7,817 nt of DNA from TMED27 sp045106175 (GCA_045106175.1 JBGCEF010000037.1:1-7817); one strand, 5' to 3'; positions 1 to 7,087 are shown, counted from the first letter of the stretch. Program-made: numbers and translations. The notes: generated by a model not told the origin, from the letters alone.

Positions 1-774
1 CCCATTCCGTAAAACAGTGATCTCACCTGCTTGAATTTCAAGCGCCGGGATGTCGTCCAGAACAACTTGAACAGGCTTTAACGCTGCTTCACGTGCCGGA
101 ATATGCTCTAATTTTTCTAAGACTTCAAGAGAAATCGTATCATCGATGTGAAAAGCGCCAACCGCCGTGCGTTTCAACGCCGATACATACCCGTAAGTAT
201 CCATCTGCAGTGCCATGTCCCGTGCAATGGAGCGCACATAAGTACCTTTGCCGCAGGTCACGGTAAATGTTGCTGTATTGCTATCGCTATCCAATAACTC
301 AAGGCTTTCAATGTAAACCTCGCGTGATTTAATCGCGACCTCTTCGCCTTTGCGCGCAAGATCATACGCGCGCTGCCCATCAATCTTTACGGCTGAAAAT
401 TTCGGCGGAACTTGTGTGATATCGCCCATAAACAACGGCAATACAGCTTCAATTGCCTCGCGGGTAGGGCGGTTATTACTCTCGAGCAAAACCTCACCTT
501 CCGCATCATCGGTGCTGCGCTGCTGCCCCCATGTTACCGTAAATTCGTACCCTTTAAGCGCATCTTGCATGTATGGAATAGTCTTTGTCGCTTCCCCAAG
601 AGCAATTGGCAAAACACCAGTCGCCAAGGGATCAAGCGTGCCCGCATGCCCAACCTTTTGACCGTTCATAATACGACGAATTTTCCCAACAGCTTGTGTG
701 GACGTAAGCCCAAGCGGCTTATCCAGATTGACCCAGCCATCAACCTTATCACCTTTTTTATTGCGGCGACCCAT
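1..774 (-). CDS. truB: tRNA pseudouridine(55) synthase TruB, C-terminus cut off by window edge
   Basis: TruB isomerises U55 to pseudouridine in the T-loop of most tRNAs and acts in the cytoplasm. Reading the minus strand from the ATG at 774-772 gives 258 uninterrupted codons to the window edge. The catalytic motif GHAGTLDPLATGVLP spans residues 42-56 with the catalytic aspartate at residue 48. It is followed by KGYEF (Tyr76, the active-site tyrosine), the GQQRSTDDAEG loop (83-93), PPKFSAVKIDGQRAYDLA and CGKGTYVRSIARDMA. Family members are about 300 residues, so roughly the last 40-60, including most of the PUA-like tail, lie outside. The start is supported by AGAGGA (786-781), which lies inside the end of rbfA. 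Only 2 bp separate the rbfA stop from this ATG, indicating translational coupling. In related bacteria rpsO and pnp often follow; that cannot be seen here. Confidence 0.97.
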   Translation of the reverse strand, partial: MGRRNKKGDKVDGWVNLDKPLGLTSTQAVGKIRRIMNGQKVGHAGTLDPLATGVLPIALGEATKTIPYMQDALKGYEFTVTWGQQRSTDDAEGEVLLESNNRPTREAIEAVLPLFMGDITQVPPKFSAVKIDGQRAYDLARKGEEVAIKSREVYIESLELLDSDSNTATFTVTCGKGTYVRSIARDMALQMDTYGYVSALKRTAVGAFHIDDTISLEVLEKLEHIPAREAALKPVQVVLDDIPALEIQAGEITVLRNG

Positions 775-776
775 GG

Positions 777-1175
777 CTAATCCTCTTGCGCTTCATCATC
801 ATCGGGAATGTGAACCGAACGCAAAAGCGCATCAATGCGCTGCGCTTCCTCAAAACTATCATCCTTAACAAAGATAACTTTTGGCGTAAATTTCATATTT
901 GATTGTTTGTTAATCGCTTTTGAAAACTGCTGAGTTTCTTCATTAAGCGCAGGAATAATCGCATCAATATCTTTCCCACCAAGCGACATTACATATGCCC
1001 GCGCATTGCGAAGATCGGGAGTAACACGAACCTCACCCACGGTGATATCCGCATCAAGCAAAGCTTCATGATGAAAATGCCCGCGCATGAGAGTTTCCGC
1101 AATAATTTGCTTAACCTGCTCGCCAACGCGCAACTGCCGCTGCGATGGCCCTTTTTCTCCACGATGTGATTTCAT
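777..1175 (-). CDS. rbfA: 30S ribosome-binding factor RbfA
   Basis: RbfA is a small KH-fold protein that binds the 30S subunit during late maturation, near the 5' end of 16S rRNA, and is needed for efficient 16S processing and cold adaptation. The 132-residue product is typical in length. It shows the family pattern: a basic N-terminus ending in SQRQLRVGEQVKQIIAETL (11-29), a strand with DADITVGEVRVTPDLRNARAYV (41-62), the helix EETQQFSKAINKQ, and then MKFTPKVIFVKDDSFEEAQRIDALL (94-118). The C-terminus is acidic (DDDEAQED). The ATG at 1175 has only a weak Shine-Dalgarno (AGAG, about 9 nt upstream). Position between infB and truB is canonical, except that a small lipoprotein gene ends 28 bp upstream. 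Confidence 0.96.
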   Translation of the reverse strand: MKSHRGEKGPSQRQLRVGEQVKQIIAETLMRGHFHHEALLDADITVGEVRVTPDLRNARAYVMSLGGKDIDAIIPALNEETQQFSKAINKQSNMKFTPKVIFVKDDSFEEAQRIDALLRSVHIPDDDEAQED

Positions 1176-1203
1176 GTTACAACTCTGATATTTAATTTAA
1201 AAA

Positions 1204-1485
1204 CTATATTCTAAATTTGCCTTTTTCACACCAAAACCTAGAAGAAACAGCACGTTGGTCGTTAAAAAGTGATGCTGCAAGCAGGCAGTTTTCTTGATTA
1301 TATTCTGGTATGGTCCTACCACCTTCTTTGCTGTCAAATGTAGCAATATGTATTCGCATGCTATTGTCTAATGGACTATTTCTATAGAGCGTATAAATAC
1401 CATCGTTGCTGATTTCGAGGCAGCCAACAAGCAAAAACAAGCACACAAAAAAAGAGAACACTTTCATTTTTCTATAGTCAGACAT
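1204..1485 (-). CDS. Small putative lipoprotein, uncharacterised
   Basis: Encodes 93 residues. A short basic N-terminus (MSDYRKMK) leads into a hydrophobic stretch (VFSFFVCLFLLV) that ends in a lipobox-like LVGC with Cys22, so a signal peptidase II lipoprotein of about 72 mature residues is likely. The mature part has two further cysteines (Cys67, Cys86) that could form a disulfide, plus patterns YTLYRNSP, MRIHIATFD and FWCEKGKF. From memory these resemble small uncharacterised proteobacterial proteins, but no function is known to me. The ATG at 1485 is the first after an in-frame stop; its Shine-Dalgarno is weak (GGG about 6-9 nt upstream). Met7 is an alternative start giving a shorter signal peptide. 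The gene is co-directional with infB (31 bp upstream) and rbfA (28 bp downstream), so it is probably read on the same transcript. It is not a usual member of this operon and looks more A+T-rich than its neighbours. Confidence 0.75.
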   Translation of the reverse strand: MSDYRKMKVFSFFVCLFLLVGCLEISNDGIYTLYRNSPLDNSMRIHIATFDSKEGGRTIPEYNQENCLLAASLFNDQRAVSSRFWCEKGKFRI

Positions 1486-1516
1486 TGATTACCCGCATAA
1501 GTCTTACGATGAAAGC

Positions 1517-4045
1517 CTAATTAACAACTCTGGTTTCTTCGGTCACGTTGAAGCACTCAATCACGTCATCCTTGCGGATGTCTTCGTATTTCTCGAACGC
1601 CATACCGCATTCTGTGCCTTCTTTAACTTCATCCACTTCATCTTTAAAGCGTTGAAGTGTCTTAAGCTGACCTTCATGAATAACAACATCTTCACGCAAT
1701 AGACGCACGCGCGCGCCGCGCTTAACAAAGCCTGTAACAACCTCACAACCAGCAACCTTACCGATTTTAGAAACGTTGAATACCTCAAGGATTTTCGCCT
1801 GACCGATATATTCTTCACGCTCAACCGGATCAAGCATGCCACCAAGGATCGCCTTCGCATCATCAATCACGTCATAAATCACATTGTAATAACGCACATC
1901 AACGCCGTCACGATTAACAAGCGCCTGCGCCTGCGTATTCGTCCGAACATTAAAGCCAATAATTAACGCACCAGTTGTGTTTGCAAGGGTAACATCAGAT
2001 TCGGTAATACCGCCAACGCCTGTATGAAGAACTTTAATCGCAATCCCTTCATTCTCTTCAACCATCTTATCGAGGGAACCCTGAATGGCTTCAACCGAAC
2101 CATGAACATCCCCTTTAATGATAACTGCGAGTGATTTATCTTCGCCAAACTCACGCTGCATAAGGATATCATCCATCGTGGTGCGGCCTTTAACCGCTTG
2201 TGCGGCTTGTATTTCTTTCGCGCGTCGAAGACGATATTCTGCAACTTCACGTGCTTTCGCTTCATCTGGAACAACATTAAGCGGGTCACCCGCTTTCGGT
2301 GAACCATTAATACCAAGAATTTCAACAGGTTGTCCCGGAATCGCTTCTTTAACGTTATTGCCTTTATCATTGATAAGCCCACGTACCTTACCAAATTCGG
2401 TTCCAGCAACGAAAATATGACCAATGCGAAGTGTTCCGTTTTGGATCAATGCCGTCGCAACAGAGCCACGACCTTTTTCCAGCTTGCTCTCAATAATAAC
2501 GCCTGATGCCGAGCGGTTCGGGTTAGCTCGTAACTCAAGCAATTCAGCCTGAATAAGAATGGCTTCTTCAAGTTTATCAAGGTTTATACCTTCTTTTGCA
2601 GAGATCTCTACACACTGCACATCACCAGAAAGTTCTTCAACAATCACTTCGTATTGAAGCAATTCTGTTTTCACTTTCATCGGATCCGCATCCGGCAAAT
2701 CAATTTTGTTAACGGCAATGATAATAGGCACTTCCGCCGCTTTGGCGTGATTAATAGCTTCTATCGTCTGTGGCATAACACTATCTTCCGCCGACACAAC
2801 AATAATGACAATATCCGTCGCATTCGCACCGCGCGCGCGCATTTCGGTAAAGGCCGCGTGACCGGGTGTATCAAGGAAAGTAATTGTATTGCCTTCAATC
2901 CCATCATTCGTATTGACCTGATATGCACCAATATGCTGCGTAATACCACCAGCCTCACCAGCAACAACATCAGTTTTACGAAGCGCATCAAGTAATGATG
3001 TCTTACCATGATCAACGTGACCCATAATAGTTACAACAGGAGGACGTGCCACAAGATCGTCTTCTTGATCTTCTATCCCATCAAGGCCAATTTCTACATC
3101 ACCCTCAGTCACGCGCTTAATCGTATGGCCAAATTCTTCGATAATCAGTTCAGCCGTATCCGCATCAATCACTTCAGAGCTTGTCGCCATCACGCCCATT
3201 TTCATCAACGCTTTTATGATTTCTTTAGTAGGCTCCGTCATGCGATTGGACAGCTCCCCAACCGTAATCGTTTCTGGAACAATCACTTCACGATAAACTT
3301 TTTTCGCATCTTCTTTCGGGCCTTGCGCCGCTAAGCGTGCCTTTTCGCGTGCACGCTTTTGCGCTGCCATAGACATGGTGCGATCGCGCTCATAATCTTT
3401 ATTCAATGCCTGCGTTACTGTCATACGACCACCACGACGATCCTCAAGCTTACGAGGAGGAGACTTAGGAGCGGCCTTTTTCATCTTCTCGCGATAGCTT
3501 GTTGGCTCCGCATCTGGTGATGAAAAGTTTTTACGTCGATCCGGAGCGTTAGAGGAAGGCATTTCAGCAACAGCAGGCGCATTTTCTTGAATCTCTGCCT
3601 GACGTTTTTTCTCTTCTTCCTCGATACGGTTCAGTTCCGCAAGCTCAGCTTCACGTGCGCTTAATGATCCTTGGCGGTTCTGTGCTTCTTCAGCCTTCAC
3701 ATCTTCAATCGTTGTACGGCGTTTCGGCAAAGATGTTTTCTTTGGTGCATCTTCAGACATGGCGCGCTGTAACGCTTTCGCACGGGCTTCACGTTCTTGA
3801 TTCGATAATGTTGTATCTGTCTTGGATTTATTCGCGTCTGTACTTCCCGATGCCGAGCGTGCAGCAGGCGCATTTCTCTTACGGTTACGAACCTCGACAG
3901 CAACAGTCCCCGGCGCAGGCGCAGGACGGTTAGCCCCACCGCTTCCAGCCTTCAAGCTTAAAGTTCCGCCAAGACTTAATGTCTTCTTGGGCTTATCGTC
4001 TTTTTTATCGCCTGAATCGTTATCGGTTTTCTTTGTTTCTGTCAT
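1517..4045 (-). CDS. infB: Translation initiation factor IF-2
   Basis: IF2 is the GTPase that brings initiator fMet-tRNA to the 30S subunit and promotes 50S joining. The 842-residue protein has, in order: a charged, low-complexity N-terminal region (about 1-250) beginning with the alphaproteobacterial-type KKTLSLGGTLSLK; an IF2_N domain (about 252-312, TITVGELSNRMTEPTKEIIK); the G domain with G1 GHVDHGKT (342-349), G2 GGITQHIGAY with Thr369, G3 DTPGH (392-396), G4 NKID (446-449) and G5 SAK (482-484); domain II (about 512-600); domain III (about 638-735); and the fMet-tRNA-binding C2 domain (about 740-842). All nucleotide-binding residues are intact. The start has a Shine-Dalgarno AAGGCG (4056-4051) five nt upstream. 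Unlike most relatives it is not preceded by ylxR; a 210-bp gap separates it from nusA and holds a possible promoter. Confidence 0.99.
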   Translation of the reverse strand: MTETKKTDNDSGDKKDDKPKKTLSLGGTLSLKAGSGGANRPAPAPGTVAVEVRNRKRNAPAARSASGSTDANKSKTDTTLSNQEREARAKALQRAMSEDAPKKTSLPKRRTTIEDVKAEEAQNRQGSLSAREAELAELNRIEEEEKKRQAEIQENAPAVAEMPSSNAPDRRKNFSSPDAEPTSYREKMKKAAPKSPPRKLEDRRGGRMTVTQALNKDYERDRTMSMAAQKRAREKARLAAQGPKEDAKKVYREVIVPETITVGELSNRMTEPTKEIIKALMKMGVMATSSEVIDADTAELIIEEFGHTIKRVTEGDVEIGLDGIEDQEDDLVARPPVVTIMGHVDHGKTSLLDALRKTDVVAGEAGGITQHIGAYQVNTNDGIEGNTITFLDTPGHAAFTEMRARGANATDIVIIVVSAEDSVMPQTIEAINHAKAAEVPIIIAVNKIDLPDADPMKVKTELLQYEVIVEELSGDVQCVEISAKEGINLDKLEEAILIQAELLELRANPNRSASGVIIESKLEKGRGSVATALIQNGTLRIGHIFVAGTEFGKVRGLINDKGNNVKEAIPGQPVEILGINGSPKAGDPLNVVPDEAKAREVAEYRLRRAKEIQAAQAVKGRTTMDDILMQREFGEDKSLAVIIKGDVHGSVEAIQGSLDKMVEENEGIAIKVLHTGVGGITESDVTLANTTGALIIGFNVRTNTQAQALVNRDGVDVRYYNVIYDVIDDAKAILGGMLDPVEREEYIGQAKILEVFNVSKIGKVAGCEVVTGFVKRGARVRLLREDVVIHEGQLKTLQRFKDEVDEVKEGTECGMAFEKYEDIRKDDVIECFNVTEETRVVN

Positions 4046-4089
4046 GTTTACGCCTTAATGGTTTTTAATCCCAATCTTAGGATCAAACG

Positions 4090-4118
4090 GTTATACACCC
4101 ACGATGCCGCAGGTGCAA
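4090..4118 (-). promoter_or_regulatory. Possible infB promoter
   Basis: On the minus strand, TATAAC (4095-4090, five of six matches to the sigma70 -10 box) is preceded by exactly 17 nt and then TTGCAC (4118-4113, three of six matches to the -35 box). A transcript would start near 4083, about 38 nt before the infB ATG, leaving a short leader that carries the AAGGCG Shine-Dalgarno. The -35 box is weak, and A+T-rich gaps give such matches by chance, so this is only a candidate secondary promoter inside the operon. Confidence 0.35.
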
Positions 4119-4162
4119 AATTTTTGTTGAAAATAAAGGATTTAAGAGGAGTTTGAGAGCAA

Positions 4163-4247
4163 AAGGGAGCGCCGCGCGAAAATTGTTCGCCCGTAACCAA
4201 AATCAAAATCTGAACATGTGTCCAATTCGTGATGGTATCGCTCCCTT
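4163..4247. repeat. Inverted repeat in the infB leader (possible RNA stem)
   Basis: Plus-strand AAGGGAGCG at 4163-4171 is the exact reverse complement of CGCTCCCTT at 4239-4247, giving a 9-bp stem around a 67-nt loop. Inside the loop is a smaller hairpin (GCGAA / TTCGC with a 5-nt loop). In the minus-strand transcript the stem begins about 9 nt after the nusA stop codon, and its distal arm runs into a short U stretch (CCCUUUUGC). It could act as an mRNA stability or processing element, or as weak attenuation between nusA and infB. The loop is too long and the U-run too short for a standard intrinsic terminator. Confidence 0.5.
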
Positions 4248-4255
4248 AAACATCT

Positions 4256-5848
4256 CTAATTCGCTGCCGCTTGAGGAGCTTCCGCAGCCTCATCGCCAGT
4301 TGCATCTTCATTCGCTGCTTCCGCTTCGGCTTCCGCCGCCGCTTTCGCATCATCTTCTGCGAACCAGCCAAGCTGTTCACGTGCAGCCATAATCACGTTA
4401 TTGGCTTCATTCTCGGTCAATTCGCCTTCACCAAGGTTTTCCACCAACTCGTCGCCTGCTAAATCCGCAAGATCATCAAGGGTCTTAATCCCTTTTTCAC
4501 CAACCTGAAGGATTTGTGACGGCGTAAGCCCTTCAAACGCAATCAGATCATCTTTAAGGCCAAGATCGCTCTGCTTTTCTGCTAATTCCGCTTGCTTCGC
4601 TTCAAGGAAAGTAATTGCACGGTTTTGAAGCTCGACCGCAATCTCTTCCTCAAACCCTTCGATATTCGCCAATTCCTCAATAGTCGCATCTGCAATTTCC
4701 TCAACGCGAATGAAGCCTTCAGTGACAAGTAACTGTGCGATCACTTCATCAACATCTAATGCTTCGATAAAGAGCGCGGATCGTGTCTCGAATTCTTTCG
4801 CACGACGCTCAGACTCTTCTGCCTCTGTCATAATATCAATGTCCCAACCCGTTAACATGGATGCAAGACGAACATTCTGACCACGACGACCAATCGCAAG
4901 GGAAAGCTGTTCATCAGGAACAACAACATCCATACGGTTTGTCTCTTCATCCAAAACAACCTTGGATACTTCCGCAGGCTGTAATGCGTTTACTGTAAAT
5001 GTCGCAAGATCATCAATCCATGGAATGATATCAATCTTTTCACCACCTAGCTCGTTTACAACCGCTTGAACACGTGAGCCGCGCATACCAACACACGCCC
5101 CAACGGGATCAATACCACCATCGCGCGATTGAACAGAAATTTTCGCACGGCTTCCCGGATCACGGGCAACGGCTTTAATTTCAATCATACCATCATAAAT
5201 TTCAGGCACTTCTTGTGTAAACAATTTAGCCATAAATTCTGGGTGCGTACGTGAGAGGAAAATTTGCGGTCCGCGCATTTCTTCACGCACTTCATAAATA
5301 ATTGCACGCACACGATCACCTGTCTTAAGGTGCTCACGCGGCAACGCTTCATCACGACGAAGAACGGCTTCCGCACGCCCTTGGATATCGATCGTTGCAT
5401 TTCCGTATTCAACACGCTTAACAACACCATTAATGATCTCACCAACACGGTCTTTGAATTCTTGATATTGACGTGCACGTTCGGCTTCACGCACTTTTTG
5501 CATGATCACTTGCTTTGCTGTCTGCGCGGCAATGCGCCCGAAATCAAGCGGTGGAAGATCATCAACCAGAATGTCACCCGGCTTAGCATCCGGTTTAATG
5601 CGCTTGGCTTGTGTCGGAGTCATTTGCACCAAATCATTCTCAATCTCTGCATCTTCCTCAACAATTTCGCGATAACGCTTCAACGAAATGTCACCGTTGT
5701 CGCGGCTGATATGGGCACGGATATCATGGTCATGACCATATTTGGAACGGCCAGCCTTTTGAATGGCTTCCTCCATCGCTTCCAAAACGATCTCACGATC
5801 AATATTCTTTTCGCGTGCAACAGTATCTGCAACCTGAACGAGTTCCAT
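4256..5848 (-). CDS. nusA: Transcription termination/antitermination protein NusA
   Basis: NusA binds RNA polymerase and nascent RNA, and modulates pausing, intrinsic and Rho termination, and rRNA antitermination. The 530-residue product starts with the alphaproteobacterial-type MELVQVADTVAREK. Domains in order: N-terminal polymerase-binding domain (about 1-130); S1 domain (about 135-200, VGEIINGVVKRVEYGNATID); KH1 (about 205-285, with DPVGACVGMRGSRVQAV); KH2 (about 295-345, with LSLAIGRRGQNVRLAS); two C-terminal acidic helix-hairpin-helix repeats (about 360-412 and 435-490); and an Ala/Glu-rich acidic tail (497-530). Having C-terminal acidic repeats is typical of proteobacterial NusA. The start has AAGGA (5860-5856) 7 nt upstream, overlapping the end of rimP. 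With only 3 bp between the rimP stop and this ATG, translational coupling is likely. No defects seen. Confidence 0.99.
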   Translation of the reverse strand: MELVQVADTVAREKNIDREIVLEAMEEAIQKAGRSKYGHDHDIRAHISRDNGDISLKRYREIVEEDAEIENDLVQMTPTQAKRIKPDAKPGDILVDDLPPLDFGRIAAQTAKQVIMQKVREAERARQYQEFKDRVGEIINGVVKRVEYGNATIDIQGRAEAVLRRDEALPREHLKTGDRVRAIIYEVREEMRGPQIFLSRTHPEFMAKLFTQEVPEIYDGMIEIKAVARDPGSRAKISVQSRDGGIDPVGACVGMRGSRVQAVVNELGGEKIDIIPWIDDLATFTVNALQPAEVSKVVLDEETNRMDVVVPDEQLSLAIGRRGQNVRLASMLTGWDIDIMTEAEESERRAKEFETRSALFIEALDVDEVIAQLLVTEGFIRVEEIADATIEELANIEGFEEEIAVELQNRAITFLEAKQAELAEKQSDLGLKDDLIAFEGLTPSQILQVGEKGIKTLDDLADLAGDELVENLGEGELTENEANNVIMAAREQLGWFAEDDAKAAAEAEAEAANEDATGDEAAEAPQAAAN

Positions 5849-5851
5849 GGT

Positions 5852-6361
5852 TTATTCCTTTTCTTCTTTATTCGCAGTTAACTTAATCAATTCATCATTT
5901 AAAACAAGCTTTGCTTTAATAATGCTAGGGAAGGGGATTTCCACTTCACCTTGATCAGTATTAAGCTTCACAGTGTTATTATCTGCGCCAAGGATATGTC
6001 CGCGAAATTTACGCTGTCCGTTTTCGGCAGGTGTATCGCTTTCAATCTTGGCGTCTAATCCTTTGTAATATTCGTAATCTTCTATGCGCACCAACATACG
6101 GTCAATACCTGGTGAGCTAACCTCAAGGCGATAATTCCCAGAAATAGGGTCTTCAACATCCATAATGGCAGAGACCGCGCGGCTAATCTTCGCACAATCA
6201 TCAACGCCCAAACGACGCGTCTTCGGATCCTCTGCCATAATTTGACAGATTTGCTGCCCACCGTTTGAAGTCATGCGCACGGTAAACGGCGCAAACCCAA
6301 GATCTTCAATAACTGGATTTGTAATCTCTACTATTCGTGTTTCAAGCGGCGTTAAGCGCAT
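5852..6361 (-). CDS. rimP: Ribosome maturation factor RimP
   Basis: RimP (formerly DUF150/YhbC) binds early 30S intermediates and helps assemble the head/central region around S12. The 169-residue protein has an N-terminal alpha/beta domain (about 8-88) ending in the diagnostic motif YRLEVSSPGIDRML (77-90), followed by a C-terminal SH3-like barrel (about 93-160) with GHILGADNNTVKLN. The tail is lysine/glutamate-rich. The ATG at 6361-6359 is preceded by a good Shine-Dalgarno, AGAGGA (6371-6366), 4 nt away. It is the first gene of the minus-strand operon in this window: upstream lie a terminator-like hairpin, a candidate promoter and divergent genes, so its expression must now depend on a local promoter or on read-through from trmB. 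Confidence 0.97.
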   Translation of the reverse strand: MRLTPLETRIVEITNPVIEDLGFAPFTVRMTSNGGQQICQIMAEDPKTRRLGVDDCAKISRAVSAIMDVEDPISGNYRLEVSSPGIDRMLVRIEDYEYYKGLDAKIESDTPAENGQRKFRGHILGADNNTVKLNTDQGEVEIPFPSIIKAKLVLNDELIKLTANKEEKE

Positions 6362-6383
6362 AAAGTCCTCTGTTTATCCCAAT

Positions 6384-6410
6384 AAAAAAGGCGGGTCTTT
6401 ATGACCCACC
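6384..6410 (-). terminator. Intrinsic-terminator-type hairpin just upstream of rimP
   Basis: Read on the minus strand, GGTGGGTC (6410-6403), loop ATAAA (6402-6398) and GACCCGCC (6397-6390) form an 8-bp RNA stem with one G-U pair, followed at once by six T residues (6389-6384). This is a textbook Rho-independent terminator and it points towards rimP. On the plus strand the stem has a C-A mismatch and no comparable T-run, so the minus strand is the likelier sense. It ends about 22 nt before the rimP ATG. It may be an old trmB terminator, or an attenuator in the rimP leader if the promoter at 6439-6467 is real. Confidence 0.8.
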
Positions 6411-6422
6411 CTCATTTTAATT

Positions 6423-6444
6423 TGAGATGTTGAATAAACTTATA
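6423..6444 (+). repeat. Upstream motif, copy 1 (also found before the gene at 7155)
   Basis: TGAGATGTT (6423-6431), then G, AATAA and, after ACT, TATA (6441-6444). The same order, TGAGATGTT-AATAA-TATA, occurs at 7088-7108 in the gap before the second plus-strand gene, with one base inserted here. Copy 1 ends at the -10 position of the candidate minus-strand rimP promoter, and also contains the ATG at 6427 that would be an alternative start for the first unknown gene. Confidence 0.45.
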
Positions 6445-6467
6445 GTGTTTGCAAAAAATAATAGCAA
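6439..6467 (-). promoter_or_regulatory. Candidate promoter of the rimP-nusA-infB operon
   Basis: On the minus strand, TTGCTA (6467-6462, four of six matches to the -35 box) and TATAAG (6444-6439, five of six matches to the -10 box) are separated by exactly 17 nt. Transcription would start near 6432, giving a leader of about 70 nt that contains the terminator-like hairpin 6410-6384 before rimP. The surrounding DNA is very A+T-rich, which raises the chance of a false match, but position and spacing are good and rimP needs a promoter here. Confidence 0.5.
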
Positions 6468-6478
6468 GTTTAATTTTA

Positions 6479-6484
6479 TTGACA
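6479..6484 (+). promoter_or_regulatory. Possible -35 box for the divergent gene at 6535
   Basis: A perfect TTGACA occurs on the plus strand 51 nt before the ATG at 6535. No good -10 box lies at 16-18 nt downstream (the sequence there is a run of T followed by AA), so it is an incomplete promoter call. If it is used, the -35 boxes of the divergent promoters would lie only about 12 bp apart. Confidence 0.25.
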
Positions 6485-6534
6485 TAATTTTTATTCTATG
6501 TTTTTTAAGCATCATAATTATTGAAGGTAAAATT

Positions 6535-7077
6535 ATGCAAGTTTCAGAAGTTCTATCAAAACCATATATCGCTTTACCAGCAACTTTAGTGCTATGTGCT
6601 GGTATAATTTATGCTAATGGACCGGATGCAACTACATTTGAAATGGGTGACTCTATTGCGACAGGGAATGTTAAATTCTCAGATAATGTACGACCAGGCG
6701 GAGATTTATGCGATACCTTTATAAATGCAGGTAACAACAGACAAGTATTAGCAAACATGTCTAGAGTTGATAACGGACATGGAGATGTTACCTATGAAAC
6801 GGTCCATATCGTTAAAGATGCTGGCTATTTATTCTCTGATTTTTATTCATGTTCTTTTGCACCAGAAGATCTAAGCGCCCCACCTAACCAACAAGAGCTT
6901 AATGACGCTTGCCAACTATTCAAAAATGATAATCCAGAAGAAATTCAGGGTTATTTTACCCGCTTAGCTGAGCAGGGCGTTGAAAATATGCCATATGTTA
7001 CATCAGTAGAATTAAATGGCGAATTAATTTCATGCAGCTTTTATAATCCAGAAGCCGCTCCAGAAGGGTTTCGATAA
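6535..7077 (+). CDS. Unrecognised exported or membrane-anchored protein with two two-cysteine repeats
   Basis: I do not recognise this 180-residue protein. The N-terminus has one Lys and a hydrophobic segment (IALPATLVLCAGIIYA, 12-27) that could be a signal peptide cleaved after IYA or a single anchor; the rest looks soluble and acidic. It has four cysteines outside that segment: Cys59, Cys106, Cys126, Cys167. They fall into two similar units, LCDTF...YSCSFAPE (about 57-111) and ACQLF...ISCSFYNPE (about 125-173), each C-x-x-F at the start and C-S-F near the end, so an internal duplication with one disulfide per unit is plausible in the periplasm. The start at 6535 is preferred because GAAGG (6523-6527) sits 7 nt upstream. 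The frame is open back to an ATG at 6427, which lacks a Shine-Dalgarno but would add 36 residues with a second hydrophobic stretch. The gene is A+T-rich and opposite in strand to the flanking housekeeping genes. Confidence 0.75.
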   Translation: MQVSEVLSKPYIALPATLVLCAGIIYANGPDATTFEMGDSIATGNVKFSDNVRPGGDLCDTFINAGNNRQVLANMSRVDNGHGDVTYETVHIVKDAGYLFSDFYSCSFAPEDLSAPPNQQELNDACQLFKNDNPEEIQGYFTRLAEQGVENMPYVTSVELNGELISCSFYNPEAAPEGFR

Positions 7078-7087
7078 ATTTTTAAGC

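Larger units (their letters stand above)
4046..4255. other. Non-coding nusA-infB gap; ylxR absent
   Basis: In most alphaproteobacteria a YlxR (DUF448) RNA-binding protein gene lies between nusA and infB. I read all three minus-strand frames of this 210-bp gap and found only very short open stretches (for example a 16-codon one starting at 4253) and nothing like the YlxR cysteine/arginine motif. The gap does hold a 9-bp perfect inverted repeat and a possible sigma70-type promoter, listed separately. It is therefore best read as the leader of infB, left after loss of ylxR or in a lineage that never had it here. Confidence 0.7.

Noticed and set aside
350..780. Two plus-strand open frames opposite truB
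   Set aside because: The minus-strand frame through this region reads as complete, conserved TruB with catalytic Asp48, so these are shadows.
2118..3334. Several open frames of 80-113 codons on the plus strand opposite infB
   Set aside because: They lie antisense to the conserved infB frame, have no family features, and are explained as shadows of the codon pattern of a real gene.
4201..4253. 16-codon minus-strand open frame starting at 4253 directly after nusA
   Set aside because: No Shine-Dalgarno of note, no similarity to YlxR, and the stretch forms one arm of the inverted repeat instead.
5264..5881. 205-codon plus-strand open frame opposite the start of nusA
   Set aside because: It is long, but wholly antisense to intact nusA and across the rimP-nusA junction, with no Shine-Dalgarno or recognisable domain.
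6378..6416. Short minus-strand open frame overlapping the rimP-leader hairpin, reading MRVGHKDPPFLLG
   Set aside because: It resembles an attenuation leader peptide by position, but has no Shine-Dalgarno, no run of regulatory codons, and begins only about 16 nt after the predicted transcript start.
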